The translations under genes and the position numbers were made by a program. Below the pieces are notes generated by a model, which was given only the letters and a program-made list of their open reading frames with translations, made no database searches and was not told where the DNA came from. Shown here piece by piece: positions 1 to 14,232 of a DNA stretch of 64,000 bases; position 1 is the first letter of the stretch, and each line of letters begins with the position of its first letter. The DNA comes from Homalodisca vitripennis (lineage: Eukaryota; Arthropoda; Insecta; Hemiptera; Cicadellidae), in contig NW_025777589.1 of the NCBI RefSeq assembly GCF_021130785.1, forward strand, positions 1-64,000. Direction: 5' to 3'.

Positions 1-772
1 TTTCCTCTTGATTTAGAAATTCAACTGACACATTATTATTCATGTCGATTCATTCTATTTTTTTTCATGAAACACAAGTTAATTTATTATTTGTTACAGA
101 GATAAAATTTCATATTTTAAGTGACATTTGAATCTAAGAAGATGTTTTTATTACTAAATAAATTTAAATTCCATTTCTTTTTTATTGTTGTAGAGAAGAG
201 AACTCTGGTGGTAATTTATGAAACTTATTGAATAATTTTACAACTATAGAATATATTCCTCTTATAATAACCGAACAATCTGATTTTAATGTGTTTAATT
301 TAAACAATTAAACATAATATAGATTCACATTTCAATCATAGTCAGCGAGCATACACCTTTTTCAACTCATTTTCTATATTTTACATACTTATATAAGCCA
401 GAAACTTTGTTGTAAAATACAAGTTAGAAAAACATTTTCATAACCATATATTATATCAGCTACCTACAAATTATTCATAAATTATTATTATTTAAGGATC
501 ATCGACAGGAACATTAAATACAAATTCTCCCTGTGCGCTTTGGGTACAGAGAGGATTAAAACAGCTCAAAACACTAGGTTAGTACTTCTTCCAAAACAAT
601 TTAATAGGATTTTTAAAGAAATTACAAAATAACACAATAATAATACAATCTAAAAATTCAATTTCCTTTGTAAAACCGCTTAATTATTACACAGGCACTG
701 TTCTAATGTTTTACTGTGATTAGTAGTCACTACAACTGATTTGAGTAGCAAGAGGTTTCTAAATTATAAAAG

Positions 773-830
773 TGACTCATCCATGTGATTCCTGCCTCTT
801 CCTGGTGGTGCTTCTCCGACAAGCTGCAAG
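773..830 (-). repeat. Exon-like module, degenerate copy
   Basis: On the minus strand this reads HHQEEAGITWM, matching the HHQEQ start of the copy at 10160-10215 and the HQEYY form of copies in the right flank. The surrounding 300 bp also match the copy near 53500. It may be a decayed exon or only a low-complexity repeat. Confidence 0.4.
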
Positions 831-1712
831 ATAAGCAACTTTTGAAAACACTACAACATAAAAAATTAGACTTAATAAACAATTTTTTAAATGGGAGTGC
901 TCTGTAAAATGGTTTTAGAGTATACACTGCTGAATATATTTCGGTATGGTTTTGATATTTGTGTATCATAACTTTCTCGTTGACATTGCGCCTGCGGTAA
1001 AATAATGAAATGCTTCTATCAAACCTTACGGGACATTATAGTACACAAATGAGAATCACAACCCGCTTCACTCTGTGTATTGAAAGTATCGTTCATACAG
1101 AGGGTCAGGTGTATGTTAGATGTAGCACTGATGCTGTAATATAGAAGAGGTTTATCTTCAAGTGCCTATATTAAATATATTGAATGTTTTTTATGGATCA
1201 TTTTCTATATGACATGCAAAGCACACTAGTGTTACATTTATATATTTAAATGAAGTTTTTTGCACAAGTTTGTGTCAGTTAAAACATGATTTTAATGAAA
1301 ATGGAAGCTTATCCTAAATATTTTAAATATAATTTTGCTTACTAGTTAAAACTTACAATTACCTGCGCAGTTAAACTTAGTTTTTTTGTCATAAAATACC
1401 AAAAGTTATTGCGGTCACTTAAGAATTAATTTTACAAAGCTAAATACATTAGAACATAGAGACTAGAGTGCTTGATGTCCTGGGTACGATAACAAACACG
1501 ACTAAATTCAAAGGCTTTTTGTTTAGGAAAGGAGAAGTTATATTATATGTGAGAAAGGTTAAATATGTACATAGTCTAGGACTGCAAAACGCACTAAAGT
1601 TTTCTTCATCTGCCAAACACATGACGGAACTAGAATTTGTTTGGCAGCTGGGAAACAGTCCGAGCTATTTTGTAGTGTAGATATTTCTGGTATCAAAACA
1701 TGCAGAGTTAAT

Positions 1713-1757
1713 TTTAAACGTCTTCGTCGCTAACACTTCTTTGGATCTCTTCAGACA
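1713..1757 (-). repeat. Second exon-like module, SEEIQ type
   Basis: The minus strand reads SEEIQRSVSDEDV in one open frame. Related copies lie at 6908-6952 and 7211-7257. Function unknown; the shared frame suggests either a former coding exon or a short repeat. Confidence 0.4.
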
Positions 1758-2756
1758 GAAACTGATTCTAGTTTCCAGGAGTTACGCCTGTAGCAGTACC
1801 CTATGAGGTCAAAATATGTTTTTGGTATTAGTTTAAAAGGGAACAAACCCAACATTAGTTTATTTTTAAATTACAACGGAATTGCCTTATACAAATTACC
1901 TACTTAAGGAAGATCCCACATACTTCCTTGTTATGTTCATAACATGATGTTAAGTGATCAACAACTGATCTTCGACAATTCAGTTCGTAGTGTAGAAAAA
2001 ATAACTTAATTAGTTTGAATAACATAACATAACATAAACAACAGATACAGCATTTAAATCTCCTAAAATAGACCTAAAAATGCAAGTAAGATGTTAGGAG
2101 TAAAATTATATTAAATTATTTAAAGTATCAAACTAAACACTACACGCAATTAATTGAATATTACAACAAAATTTCAATTATATAATTAGTTCCTTAGCCT
2201 AATTACTATAATATGTCAATATATAATTTAAAATATCTCAATATTTGTATGCGTGCAAATCTACATAATTAGGAGGTGCCCACGTCGATGTAACTAAATG
2301 TAGAAAGGACAAAGTATACTATATTTAAAAAATTTGTTTCTATATCTAAATTTAATAATTCATTCATGAATGTTGTTTATCTGTACTCAAGTTATGTGTG
2401 CATAATAACATCTTACTAGTTTATCTGCCTATAAATTGTGATATACTGGAAGTATTGTATTTAACAATGTATATAGCGTTTGTGTTTTTTATTATTATCA
2501 ATACAATTATAAAAAACGAAAGAAATTGAATTCCAGGAATAAAGTAGAAATTTTCCAGTCCTATAAATAAAAATCAATCAATAATTGTTATAATATTAAC
2601 AATAAGTTTACGTTGTAATCACGCTATTATATATATGCACTATTCTTGCGCTTTCTGCTGTAGTTATTAGTCGCTCGCTACAGATAGGATGTAAATTGGT
2701 CTGGATGACGAGAGATAACAAATGTGGAAAATGTGATTTCTCAACAATAACAGTAA

Positions 2757-2798
2757 CTCATCTACAAGTCCTGATCCTGGTTCCTCATTGCCTGTTTG
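2757..2798 (-). repeat. Exon-like module, degenerate copy
   Basis: The minus strand contains NQDQDL followed by a stop, aligning with the DQDRDKDL core of the right-flank copies. A TTTCCATGGATA string lies about 100 bp further right (near 2893), as it does beside other copies. Confidence 0.35.
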
Positions 2799-4287
2799 TT
2801 AATGGTTACACTCTGCGCTGAGATTTTGAGACTCTTGATACAAAACTGTAATATACAAAATATTAAAATACCTCAAATCATTTATTTTTTGTTTCCATGG
2901 ATATAGTTTACATGACTTTGATTGTTTGAATTTTTACATGTTTTTCAAGATTTTATCTTTTACATTCACTTGTGGTTTTACCTCACATCTGCTTCGACGC
3001 ATTCAACGAATTATATGTGATTATAAGCTCATATGCGTACCTACCAAACAGACAAACATTTGAATAAAATTCAAATTTAAAGATTTGTTCCCTCATTAGG
3101 TTATGGTGTATGTGTAAATATATTGATTTTCAGACCAATTAGCCATTAGCCATTTACGCTAATGCGAATTTGTTTATTTACAAAAAAATTACAACATTAA
3201 TGTAAAAGATTTCCAGTAAGCGGTTATGACATACCAGGTTCTATTTAGGTCTTACTGTTTATTCCGTTTTAAAGTGCAGTTTCATTTCAACTTTATATCA
3301 TATCTACATGCACAAAATACATTTTATTGAACACGAAATCGTAAGAGCTAAAGTGTTCAAAATGGCTTTGTTACTATGTTAACATAAAATAATTCTAGTA
3401 TTTAGTACATTTTCGTCGTACACATAAAACTATAAATTTTTTTGGAGAAAGAGGAAAGTCAAATTAAAACATTTTTGTATAAAATATTAATTATTTTTCC
3501 TCCAACATTTTGAATTGATGTTAGTAAATGTAGATTATTCCTACAAATTTAGGAGTAGAGAACCCCCTATTTATTTTCTTATAATGTAGAGATCACCATG
3601 ACAAATTAGTTCAATGACACCGTATTTAATACAGTAAATAGCTAAATGTGAACACCATTTATGCATTTTTGAGGAAGTATTTTCAAAATGTAAAAACAAA
3701 CGAATATTAAACTTAAATATTATATTCAATCACTTTAAGAATAATTAACATATTAACAATAATCTACACTCACACAGCACGGCTTTCACTGATCAAGCTC
3801 TGGGGATCACACCATACACTCCCATCCTTAATTAGGTCAATTATAACTAATTACGTGATGTTCATGGGACGTGACGCCAAAAACTATATCAGAAATTAAA
3901 CAGATGTTTACATTTCTGGACAGTATTATAAACATGAACATGTTAACAAACAGAATAATTCACAGTCACGTATGTGTTTTTAATATTGTACTCGTTTTCT
4001 AGTTTTAATCATGATCACGGGGGCATTATGTTATATTTTAAAGAATGCGATATTGTGGAAAACTCTAATTAGAAAAGACTAAAAACTCTCCTCGGTTTAT
4101 GATAATTATCTTATTTTGACAATAGGCTCCGTATTATATTGTTTTCTAAACTTAGTTATTGTTAAATTATATTCAAGAAAATCGTTTCCGTAGCATTTTT
4201 TAGTACTTATATGTTTGGTACCATTGACGACATATATCTCTTCTACAACAAAAAATAGGAACGACGATATATGTTACTCCCTGTACG

Positions 4288-4402
4288 TCATACTGTTGCA
4301 GGGGTAGACGTGGGTTGTGCTGAGTAACCAGCTGCTACGGGACTATGTGGAGGACTGTCAAAGGCGGGCTGATCACTCCGAGGTACTGCGGCCTGAGCGT
4401 CA
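4288..4402 (-). CDS. Candidate terminal exon of a host gene
   Basis: This is a GC-richer island in AT-rich DNA. On the minus strand a pyrimidine-rich tract ends in CAG just before 4402, as at a splice acceptor. It is followed by 37 open codons rich in Ala, Pro and Ser (beginning DAQAAVPRSDQPAFDSPPHS) and a TGA at 4288-4290. The exon would start with one base of a split codon. No domain is recognisable; the composition suits the disordered C-terminus of a signalling or nuclear protein. No upstream exon could be linked to it. The call rests on composition, frame and acceptor only. Confidence 0.35.
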
Positions 4403-6907
4403 CTGAGGGTGAACAAAGATTCAGATAAATATGTATCCAAATTATAGCTAAGTTATTTATTATTTAATAGAAGTGAATAAAAATATTTTCAAACCATAGT
4501 AGAGACGTTTATTTTAAGCATATTATTGTTCAGAGAGTAAAAATATTCATAAGTGAATTGATTTTGTAGACTTTGGTGTCATAAACTAGAAGTACTGTTT
4601 ACTTCACCAATAATAAAATATATTATTTGATTTAAAAGACTTAAAAGGATGTCTCCTACCCTAAGATATATGTTTCTTTTCGGGAATAAATTATAAAATA
4701 GAGTAGAAAATAATTTGTAAATTAGTAAACATGGTCTGAATATGTAACATTTACTACTAATTTATATGAAATTACGTATTAATTACTATTACCATCACAC
4801 TATACATTTGATATGTTAAAATCCAATAAACCCATTGTTAATTCTACTATTAAAGCCCTACTAAAGCTTTACTGAAAAAAAAAAAAATAATTAAAAACTT
4901 TACACTAGACACAACTTTATTAGTATTAAATGATACAACAGTATAATTTAGTTTACTGTTATGAAATTAGTGTTTATTCAAATTTATTATGTCTAAAAGC
5001 TATAAACTATATACAAATTCAAACTTTTGTGTTATTTTTGTGACTGTGATTACAATGTTTTATAAAAAAAGAGCAGCGACCTGAGTGTGACTTCCAATAC
5101 ACAAATAATGGGAAAGTAGGTCCAATTATAATTACTAGGAAAATTCAATAAATAATTAACAAAATTACTTTACTATTCAAAGAGGACGTTTTAAAACCCT
5201 TGATATTGCAGGTTGGCCATAAATATTGCAATGTTTTTTTTAATCTTAAGTATAAAAAGTTAGGAATACGCCATACGAAACGTCGCCTTCTCCATGCATC
5301 TCAAACTGGTCCATGTTAAAGTTAAATGAAAAAATTCAATTCGATATTTAAATTTGCCTTATAAATGTCCTACGTAGAGATATGCAAAACATAAATATAT
5401 CAACCACCCCAATTATATGCTTCACTAAAGTTCAGCCAATAATTTTGCGCGAGTGTTAATTTATTCCTAAAGAAGCAGTAAAAAATATTAAATATATAAT
5501 TGAAAATGTAGAGTATCTGTTTTTCGGGGATGAAATAATTTTTATGTAAAATGTACATATAGATCTTTAATATAACATTCCTGACGGCAGTAAAAATTTA
5601 CTTTGTATTTCACAGACTGTGATGCCAGATAATTTAATAAGAAGCACTAAAAGATTAGTTGATAGCTTTTCTCATAATTCTAGTAATTCTCAGGTCAAAT
5701 AAAAACTGAAAAAGATGACGACATGACATTTTTAATGTAAGTAAATGACAGAATACTGGAGGCAATGCTATTTTCGTTTTTTTATAGATAACACATTAAT
5801 GTCTCGAGGAATCTTTGTTGATAGCTAGTGATATTCTAAAACCATATTAGAGTTAAATTTCAGTTCCCTTAACTTTTAACCAATTTACTCTAAAAATTTA
5901 ACATATTTAACTCTAGTTTTATTTGGACATGATTACAAAGTTTACGAAATTTCCCTGAAATACGCGTAGATCCTTAAGGCATCATCAAAAATGTAATTAT
6001 CTCATTGTTTTAGATTTCATGTGAAAAAATTACCCAACAAATCAATTATAAAACCTTAAAAGCGTTAATTGCAATAGTAATTATACTAAACATTTTCCTA
6101 AAAATTTAATATATCCCTTTTAAAAATAATTTCGGGAATCATAAGTAATTCAAAGCACCACATTTTTTTTAGATGGATCGTTTTATATGTTAATAAAACT
6201 ATAAATAATATTAAAATTCAATTTTGAAGGAATTTCAATAAAACATTTTAATCGTTGAAATAAATGGGCCCGTAATACCGCAATCAGATGAGCCACGGTT
6301 CACAGGTTAACGATACGCTTGAACTGACGTCTTCGAGATTTTAATGATGAACTTCCTTCTGAAAAATCTGCAGAGGGCCATATTTAATGACTGCAGCAAT
6401 TAAAATTATTTTAAGGGAAGGAGGTAACTTGGATAAATATGCAAATTAAATTAGGTTTCCACTGTAATTAAACTACTTTATCTTATATTTTCAAGATGTA
6501 AAAATTTTAAATTTGTACTTGCACTTTATAATTGGCAATTTGTAATTTTTATGTTAGAAATTAAGTCTATTATTTCAGACGTGTTTAAGAGTAGGACTCG
6601 TAATCATCGATTAATATAGGAATAGTTTATTCATGGAGGTATTGTATTTAACATTAATTAGTTTATTATAATTTAAAAAGAGAACGTGATGGCCTTACAA
6701 AAATCATAAACAAAACATCAAGAGCTTTTCTGAAGTTTAAAATTAAGCGCTTAGCTAACTTGGCTTTTAACAACTCCACTACATCACAACTACTTTTTAA
6801 CATGATACGCTTTTACAAGACTACCATCAAGTTAAGATCCTATGTATAGCATTCAGCTCCAGTTCACCTTCCTTTTAGTGCAGCGTCTTAAACTGATGCA
6901 GACTGTT

Positions 6908-6952
6908 TGTTTTGAGCTTCTTCGTCGCCGATTCTTTTTGGATCTCTTCAAA
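6908..6952 (-). repeat. Second exon-like module, SEEIQ type
   Basis: The minus strand reads EEIQKESATKKLK. It shares the GGATCTCTTC string and the TTCGTCGCC string with the copy at 1713-1757. Confidence 0.4.
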
Positions 6953-7210
6953 ATAACATTACAGGACACAGATTTCAGAGGCTGCACTTAACTGTAGCTA
7001 AACTTAACATTAACGTTGAATCCATCTTTTCCACCATGGCTACTTTAAAATACTAGAAAATTTGGTAGCTCCAACGCGGTTTGGGATTGGGTCTTAAACA
7101 TGGTAGGGCATTCTAATATGTACTTAATGAGATAATTCTAATACATCTTGACCTATATCGCACTCTATTTTGTAGTCTAGGGGTCTTAGATGTGCAAATG
7201 GCGCAAAGAG

Positions 7211-7257
7211 TTCGTTTTGAGCTTCTTGCCGCCGACATTTTTGGATCTCTTTAGAAG
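7211..7257 (-). repeat. Second exon-like module, diverged copy
   Basis: About 300 bp from the previous copy, with the same GAGCTTCTT...GGATCTCTT skeleton. A short deletion shifts the frame, so this copy could not encode the same peptide. Confidence 0.35.
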
Positions 7258-7935
7258 AACATGTCTACAGATTCAATACTTAAGTCTGTGACAGTGTCAC
7301 ACTGTATAGGAGATAAAGCCAGTATCCACATTGAATACATCAATTATTTTTACATCTAACATATATATAATTTGTAAACATATACTATGAAAACAGTCAA
7401 AAACCACTATGATCTCATACGTGTACGCAAGAGATAACAAGTCTAATTTTTATTCAAATAAAGATGTGTTTACCCGATAATTCCATATAGGATTAATATA
7501 TATCCTGTATAGGCAATAAAATTATACATTATACGTGAGACAAAAATTAAAAGATTAAAAAATTAAATAGCATTTTAGATTTTATTGTAAGAAAATACTG
7601 TTTATATTTCCATTATAATAGCAAAAGAGATGTAACTGTTTAGTTGAATCCCATGGTAATAATAAGAAAAGGAGTTACAACAAAAGTATCATGAGTTTAT
7701 ATAGTATCATAAAGTGAGGTTTATTCATATTCCATACTGTATTCAACTGAAGCATAATTGTATCGGAATTACGGTATAGTTATGTCTCTATCGATACATT
7801 TATAAAATTGTGTTTTAGTGATTTAATCGCATTTCTTTTCAAATAAGTTAGTTCACGATGTAGGTTGATACATAGAAGGAAATTATTATTATTATAAAAA
7901 ATTCAATATCCCTTCCTTGTAATCGGAATTCCGGT

Positions 7936-8051
<116 letters not shown>

Positions 8052-11000
8052 AGAGTTTGCAGAGATAATGTTACATTTTAGAAAAATCGCAAGAACTTGG
8101 TTTGGTTCGGCATTAAAAAGTAATAAGGTGTAAAAAGTTTTAAATTATAATCTATATTTCATGGAAACTAGGACACTATAAAAAGTGACGTTGAATAAAT
8201 CTTTTAGATTACCAAATCCCTTGAATACTGATAATTTAAAATCTCTCTGTTGAAAATAATCGGTAGAGCAGCTGCTGCACGCAGGGTTGAGATTACGCGG
8301 TTGGGCTGATATGTGTAAGACCTAATGACGGCTCTACCTTGGAATATCTTTACACTGTGGCAACATTTTACGACTGCATCAATTAAAAATTATTTGCAGT
8401 TAATTTTAATATTAATGTATTATGAACTAGAACTAAATGTGCTTTTACAATTAAACGTAAACATGATATTCATAAGAAAATATTGAAAAACCTATTTGTT
8501 CGCAAATGTTCATTGTTTGTTGCACTTGTGAGCACGAGTGTTAATTTACTAAGCACGTGTTCCAGGTGAATTAAAAAAATAGTGAATCTAATACAAATCT
8601 ATTTATGATGGTCTTGGAGGTAACATCCAACTTACATTATTTACACACATAACCTGTTTTAAGAAAAAATTTCATGTTTGGTGTGAGTTCAGGTGTATTT
8701 CTTCTGGTTTGATACATTTTAATCCGACCATCAGATACATAAAACATAGGATAACCGTCAGAAAACTACATTAATAAATTAAATACTTCTATTGTACGTG
8801 GTTAGCTGGTGGGAATATAACATTTATTTTCTGTCTTAATGTTGATTTTAAACGTGTTAAACCAAACATATAAAGAGTAAAAAATAACTATTTCATGTTT
8901 TAAACCCTTGTTATACTCTCCAATTTTGGCCTCCATCAGAACTAGTGAAGATATTGTTCGAGTTCTTTCTTAGAAGAAATGTCACTATCAATTTTAATAC
9001 TAATCAGATTGTGTATGTAAACAATACAAATTAGCCCTCACCTCCTTTGCTATGACCGAATAATTAATTATTTGAGCTAATGTTATACCACGTCGACATT
9101 TACATAAATAATGATTTTGAAAACAAAACTATATAACATATTTTTAAGTTGGACTAATTTAAAACCTCAAGTTTAACCTGTGACACTGTGATAACGAAGA
9201 GCTAGGTTACCGTGACATTTACCAAACTCGCTCCGCCACCACTTTGTCACATGATGCGCTTTTACACGAGGATACTCAGGAGCGGTTTTGTGTTAAGGGT
9301 GTTTACAGTAAGTTTAGTAATTAAACATTTTATGAGATATAAATAATAACTTTATAGTAGATAGAGTATCATTTAACTAAGATGGAGTGGTTCGAAATTA
9401 TTCAAAGTATTAAACCTCCAGCCAGTGAGCGAATACTTGCGAGCCAATAGAAATTGGTACAAGATTTATTGGATACAAAACAAGTTTATTAATGACATGA
9501 AAATATCATCATGGTATTATAAATTATTGAGTGTGGAGATGTCTGCAAAATGTAACTTAAACCTCTGGGCCAATTGGCCTTTAGATTCATTCTGTTTCCA
9601 TGATTATATAAGCCTCCATATTTACACTGGGGTATCGTAATCACTGTAAGACAGCTCTCTGTTAAATCTTTAGCTGTGGAATGGCATACATTCTGAACCT
9701 TTGTGAGTATCTTATCCTCTGACACCTAGAACTCCCAGCATCTAGGAAACACTGATTTCTCGAGAAATGCTTCAGCATATATTATTACCATATACATCGA
9801 ATATTACATTTGATTAATAGGGTATACAAGACTCTGGCGCCATCTTATTTTTTAATGAGTCTGAGATTTTAAAAAGACCAGTATGTGGGTAAGGCCATCG
9901 TGTCCAAATTTACTAAAGAAAAATTTTATGAATATTGTACCACATTATCTGAAGATCTGATCTGTATTACATTCTTTAGACGTGCAATTATTGTAATGCA
10001 TATGAAAATGCCCTCAGCTAATAAAACAGGTGAAACATAATTCATAGCAATGCTTTTTTAAATTATTATAGATTTCCATGGAAACAACAAGGAAAATGTT
10101 GGAGGTATTTCAATTTGTTTTGATAGTTCAGCTTCCTTTTTCAAAAGTACCTATTCGCAGTAAGCCTGAGTACCACCACCAGGAACAGGATGCGATGGGG
10201 AGGAGCAGGACCAGGACAAGGACCTACATGGGTAAGTTTCTTTTATTATTTAGAAATATTAGCTTCCGCTCTTTCTATATCATGTTACCCAAAGTGGTTT
10301 ACATCCTAGTTTAACGACTTTCAATCATAACACTAGTCACTAGAAAATCTGATATGTTTGAAAAACAATTAAAATAAAACAGAAAGTTATAATTGTTGAT
10401 GGTTGAGTTAGGTATCCATTCTTGTTTTGTAAATATGATAAAGTTTTCGAAAAAGGTGATTAGGAGAGAGATAGTTGGGCCTGTCTTCCAATTGTAACGT
10501 TTATGTTTTATGGACCTCATTTTCGGAAGTTGGATTGATCACCCAACTAGACATTTCCACTGCGGAAGCTAGCCCGCAAAGTTGGCCGATGCATTCCCTA
10601 AAACTGAGCGTGCAGTATTTGCCTATCTAAGTTATGTTGGGCGCTGAGAAATTGCCGTAAGCGCTGTTGCCTAGCCAGAGCCGCCACTTTGGACCTTAGA
10701 CCGGTGCGCCGGCAAGTTTAATCCTGAGCGGGTGATATGGCATTGTCTCGACAATTAGGCTTGTTTTGGATGAGCTGCCGACCTGTTCACTTGGATTGTG
10801 GAAGCCCTCTTCACGTCGTGGATTTTCAGCATTTTCTTCAGGGAAAATTTGCTTAGAGGTAAGGCAGACCGTCATTTTCTATAATTCAAATCTTTGTCAA
10901 AAGCAATATTTAAAAGCGTCAAAATTTAAATCATTATTAGACTTGTGCAATCATTAAAATAGGTTCTCTTTATTCATGCTTGGACAATCCTAAGTAAGGC

Positions 11001-12120
11001 ACATGGTACATAAGAACAATGTTTAATGTATGATTACTTATTTTACAAGTAATTAGGGTTTCGTTTATTGTGTTGTCAATATTTTATGTTGTGTGATAAA
11101 CTGCCCAATTTGTATTTTATTGGGAAAGAGCTGAATATGAAAATAGTACTGTCTGTTTAATGTGTATAGCGATATAAAATTCACTCATATAAATCTAACT
11201 GTGACTTAAAATGAATACGAGCCAATTATGCAATATTAATTTTGAAGAAAGAAACTTGGAGTAGAATTTAGGTAGTTAAAATCTGTTTCAGTAATATTTT
11301 GTAGCCATAAAATGTCTAATGTTAAAGTAAATGTATATTTATATAAAATAAAATCAAGTACGTTCTTGTTTGTGAATATAAATGTCTCATTTGTTTTGTA
11401 TGTTTAAAGAACGGTATAATTTGTAAAATGTAAAGTTGTAAATTTGTCAATTTTGAGACAACGATTGTGGTTTGTACACAATTGTTCGATGACAATGAAT
11501 ATTGCAGTAACCTTATTGAATATTGCCAGTAACTTGATTTTATTTGTGCCACAGAATATGAGTGTTGCTATCAATATATTTATCTTGAAAGTATTTACCT
11601 TTAGTCGTCGAGAATAGGTTATTAGCTGTTCTACTAGCTAACTGTCCGTATATAATATTTAATTATTGTCCACTATTTACAGAGCCAAATTTATTAATGT
11701 TTCATATCTCTGATATATCTCGTAGTGATGATTTTAAATGACAATTAATGATTTTGTTTAGTAAAGTTCTCATGTGTCTAAATAATAACCTTATTTTCGT
11801 ACTTGTGATTTTGTACAAACTGTCCAATAATAGATTATCATTTATCTTTTACATATTATTTTGTGAGCTCATGAGTTATGATGCAGTTAAGCTGCACAAG
11901 TATTATTTTATAGAAAAGGATTAAAATGTTTTGAAGTAACTGAAACAATAATATACTGTATATATGTATGTCGATATTATAAAATTAAACATATAAAAAA
12001 AAATAATGCTTTAGTAAATAGATTTATTAAAATGTTTAATATGAATCTGCAAAATATTTGTTTTACACCATTGTAGTTAATTATGTAGTTTAATTATTTG
12101 CCTACCAAAAATACTATATA
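8052..12120. other. Host non-coding region with an inverted module copy
   Basis: No gene is recognised. Around 10520-10860 the sequence becomes more GC-rich and less simple, like an old transposon or exon fragment, but neither strand gives a long frame or a known motif. The module at 10160-10215 is the only copy on the plus strand. Confidence 0.45.
10160..10215 (+). repeat. Exon-like module, plus-strand copy with donor-like end
   Basis: Reads EYHHQEQDAMGRSRTRTRTYMG inside a 78-codon open frame starting at 10078, and ends at a good splice-donor string GGTAAGTTT. The alternative frame gives DQDKDLHG, matching the DQDRDKDL core of other copies. It is inverted relative to all the others. Confidence 0.4.
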
Positions 12121-12129
12121 TTATTGAAT

Positions 12130-12440
12130 ATGTAGGGCTTTTCTTTACGTTCCGGACATCGTCAAGCGAACGGAACGGTTGGTTGACAGCCACAGCCATC
12201 AGCATCACGTCGCATCGCCGCTCCCGTGTCGTCGCCGCTGACCGGTGGCCGTGGTGACATTGGCCCTCCGCACCCCCGCAACGCACTGCCACTGCCGCGT
12301 GCCTACTCACTGGGACTTCTATTCACTCACCGTATCGCCTGTCATGAACCGATAAGTGATAGAATAGTCATTCTTTTCCACTTGGTGAACTTGAATCAAT
12401 ATTATTTGGGATTTGGCTGGCCAGCACGGACTTAGACTGT
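12130..12440. promoter_or_regulatory. GC- and CpG-rich island, possible host promoter or 5' exon
   Basis: About 300 bp clearly richer in GC and CpG than its surroundings. Short open frames exist on both strands but neither shows a motif. Such islands in insects often mark first exons or promoters; direction and gene are unknown. Confidence 0.3.
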
Positions 12441-12972
12441 GATAGTCAAAGTTAAATACAACGATTCTATTTCATATTGGTGCGGTTATGAGACTTCTGG
12501 ACATTTCAGGGACATTTCTGGACTCTGCCAGTGATACAATTCGTCGCTTCATTTGTCAATTATGTTAGTTATTAAATGTCTCACTGTTCATTTAAATGTT
12601 TAATGTTTGTTTTCATGAGTACTCTTTTCAGCGGTGGCCACCTGCTTTGTTGTTTATTGTCATAATTGAATATTGATTATAGCTATTAAGTACTGATCAT
12701 TGATTATTGTGATAGATTTTTATTATTGTCCGCCATGGTGATTTCTGATATATATTTTGGGGATTTATCATACTTTATTGAAATTAATTGTTGTGAATAC
12801 TTGTGAATTAGAACTAAGGTCACTGATTAAGAATATTTACTTCCTCTCATTGAGTTTATTAGAAAGTTAAACTGATACTTATCAGGTTGATGAGCTGAAT
12901 ATGTTTCCTGTCTTTTTTTGGAGTTTTGAAATGGGCTCTTAATTTGATCATGTTTAAATAAATCCAAGATTT

Positions 12973-12975
<3 letters not shown>

Positions 12976-13021
<46 letters not shown>
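12976..13021. repeat. TA microsatellite
   Basis: Uninterrupted AT dinucleotide repeat of about 45 bp. It creates an artificial Ile-Tyr run in the overlapping minus-strand frame. Confidence 0.95.
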
Positions 13022-13024
<3 letters not shown>

Positions 13025-14232
13025 TTTAATTTTCCTTGATAATTTAGTGATAGTTTTGTGGAATTTAAAAATATAACAAGCACAATTAGATTGAATAAAT
13101 TGACAATTGCCAATTAAATTTAAATAACTATGCTGGGTAACTTAGAGTCCCCTCAGGACTTGATTACAATTAGTTATCAGCACTTCACACTTAAGGATGG
13201 AGTTGTGCCGAGATACACAAACATAGTGGTTTAGTAAAATTTGAGTTTAGCAAGGTGAAATAACTTTAGATGCTATTAGTGGATTTCCAGGAAACTAATA
13301 GTGTAGTATTGGGGTTCATATCATAGCTTGTGAACCGAGCATGAATAAATGTTAGGGCTTTGGGTCTGCCTTACTGTGTACTTTTGGAAGGGTTTCTTCC
13401 CGGTCGTTACCCTCAGCAACCTTACCAACGGGGTGGCGCCCATTAAACAAATAATTTTCAACAACAACTCGAAGAACACAGTTATGTTAGAGCCTTAGCA
13501 CCTGGGACTTGGAGCTCTGCGCACAAGTATTATCAGAACCTACACTTCTCCCTGAGTCTGAGTCGGAGCAATGTTGCCTCATGCTTTTGTGGCATGGCAA
13601 CTGTTCATACCTATTGAATACAAGGTGCCTTCATGTTAATATTACAATAGCATTTTCCGATTTCAGATTTCAATCACTAGCTAATGGTGTGAAGTATTGT
13701 TGTAGAAAGGATACAAACAATACAATATATTCAAGTTTATCTTCATCAGTTCATTTCGGTTTCTGTCTGTATGTCTATACGTCTCTCTGCCTGTATGTAT
13801 ATCCATTTCACTTCCCATGCAACGATCCCTCTTTTTGTCCACATATTGAATACGAAGTTACTTAAAAACGTTGCATTAAGCTTTATTACTATGTATAAAA
13901 AAGTTAAAAAAATAACTAGCACTGATAGAGCTGATCGCTTGCACGGTCTAAGATTTTAGACTTTGGAACTGAGCTAGAGATACCACAGATACAGAATATG
14001 TGTGTGACCGCACTTCTTGTAAGTATCATCGACCTTGTAGTTATTGGTTCTCCTCCTAGGCTAGTGGCCCGTCGGAATAGACGTAAGAAGACTTAAGAGG
14101 AAATCGGCCTCTTTTTTTAATGGCAAATTTTCAATGCATGATATAAGTTATGACAGTAAAAATATTGTTAACACGCTTCTTTCGAAAAGCAACCCAGAGA
14201 CATAAGAAAAATTAAAGAAAATTTACTCTATA
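13022..14232. other. Host DNA next to the left end of the Polinton
   Basis: Mixed-composition host sequence. The 118-codon plus-strand frame at 13509-13865 has no recognisable domain and I do not support it as a gene. The six bases before the element (14227-14232, TCTATA) are the candidate left target duplication. Confidence 0.4.

Larger units (their letters stand above)
1..4287. other. Host AT-rich non-coding flank
   Basis: AT-rich sequence with no long open frame; the ORFs of 79 and 70 codons near 730-969 and 1468-1680 have no recognisable domain. It holds short modules that recur elsewhere in the window (about 773-830, 1713-1757, 2757-2798). The stretch about 480-830 resembles about 53230-53600, including a shared string around GGGTACAGAGAGGAT at 541 and 53274. 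I read it as intronic or intergenic host DNA. Confidence 0.6.

Noticed and set aside
12077..12435. Open frames on both strands in the GC-rich island
   Set aside because: They have no motif and no clear start context; GC-rich sequence has fewer stops, so open frames are expected by chance.
12859..13113. 84-codon minus-strand frame with an Ile-Tyr run
   Set aside because: It is produced by a TA microsatellite.
13509..13865. 118-codon plus-strand frame as a host gene
   Set aside because: Low-complexity Tyr/Ser/Cys composition with no domain, splice or start support.
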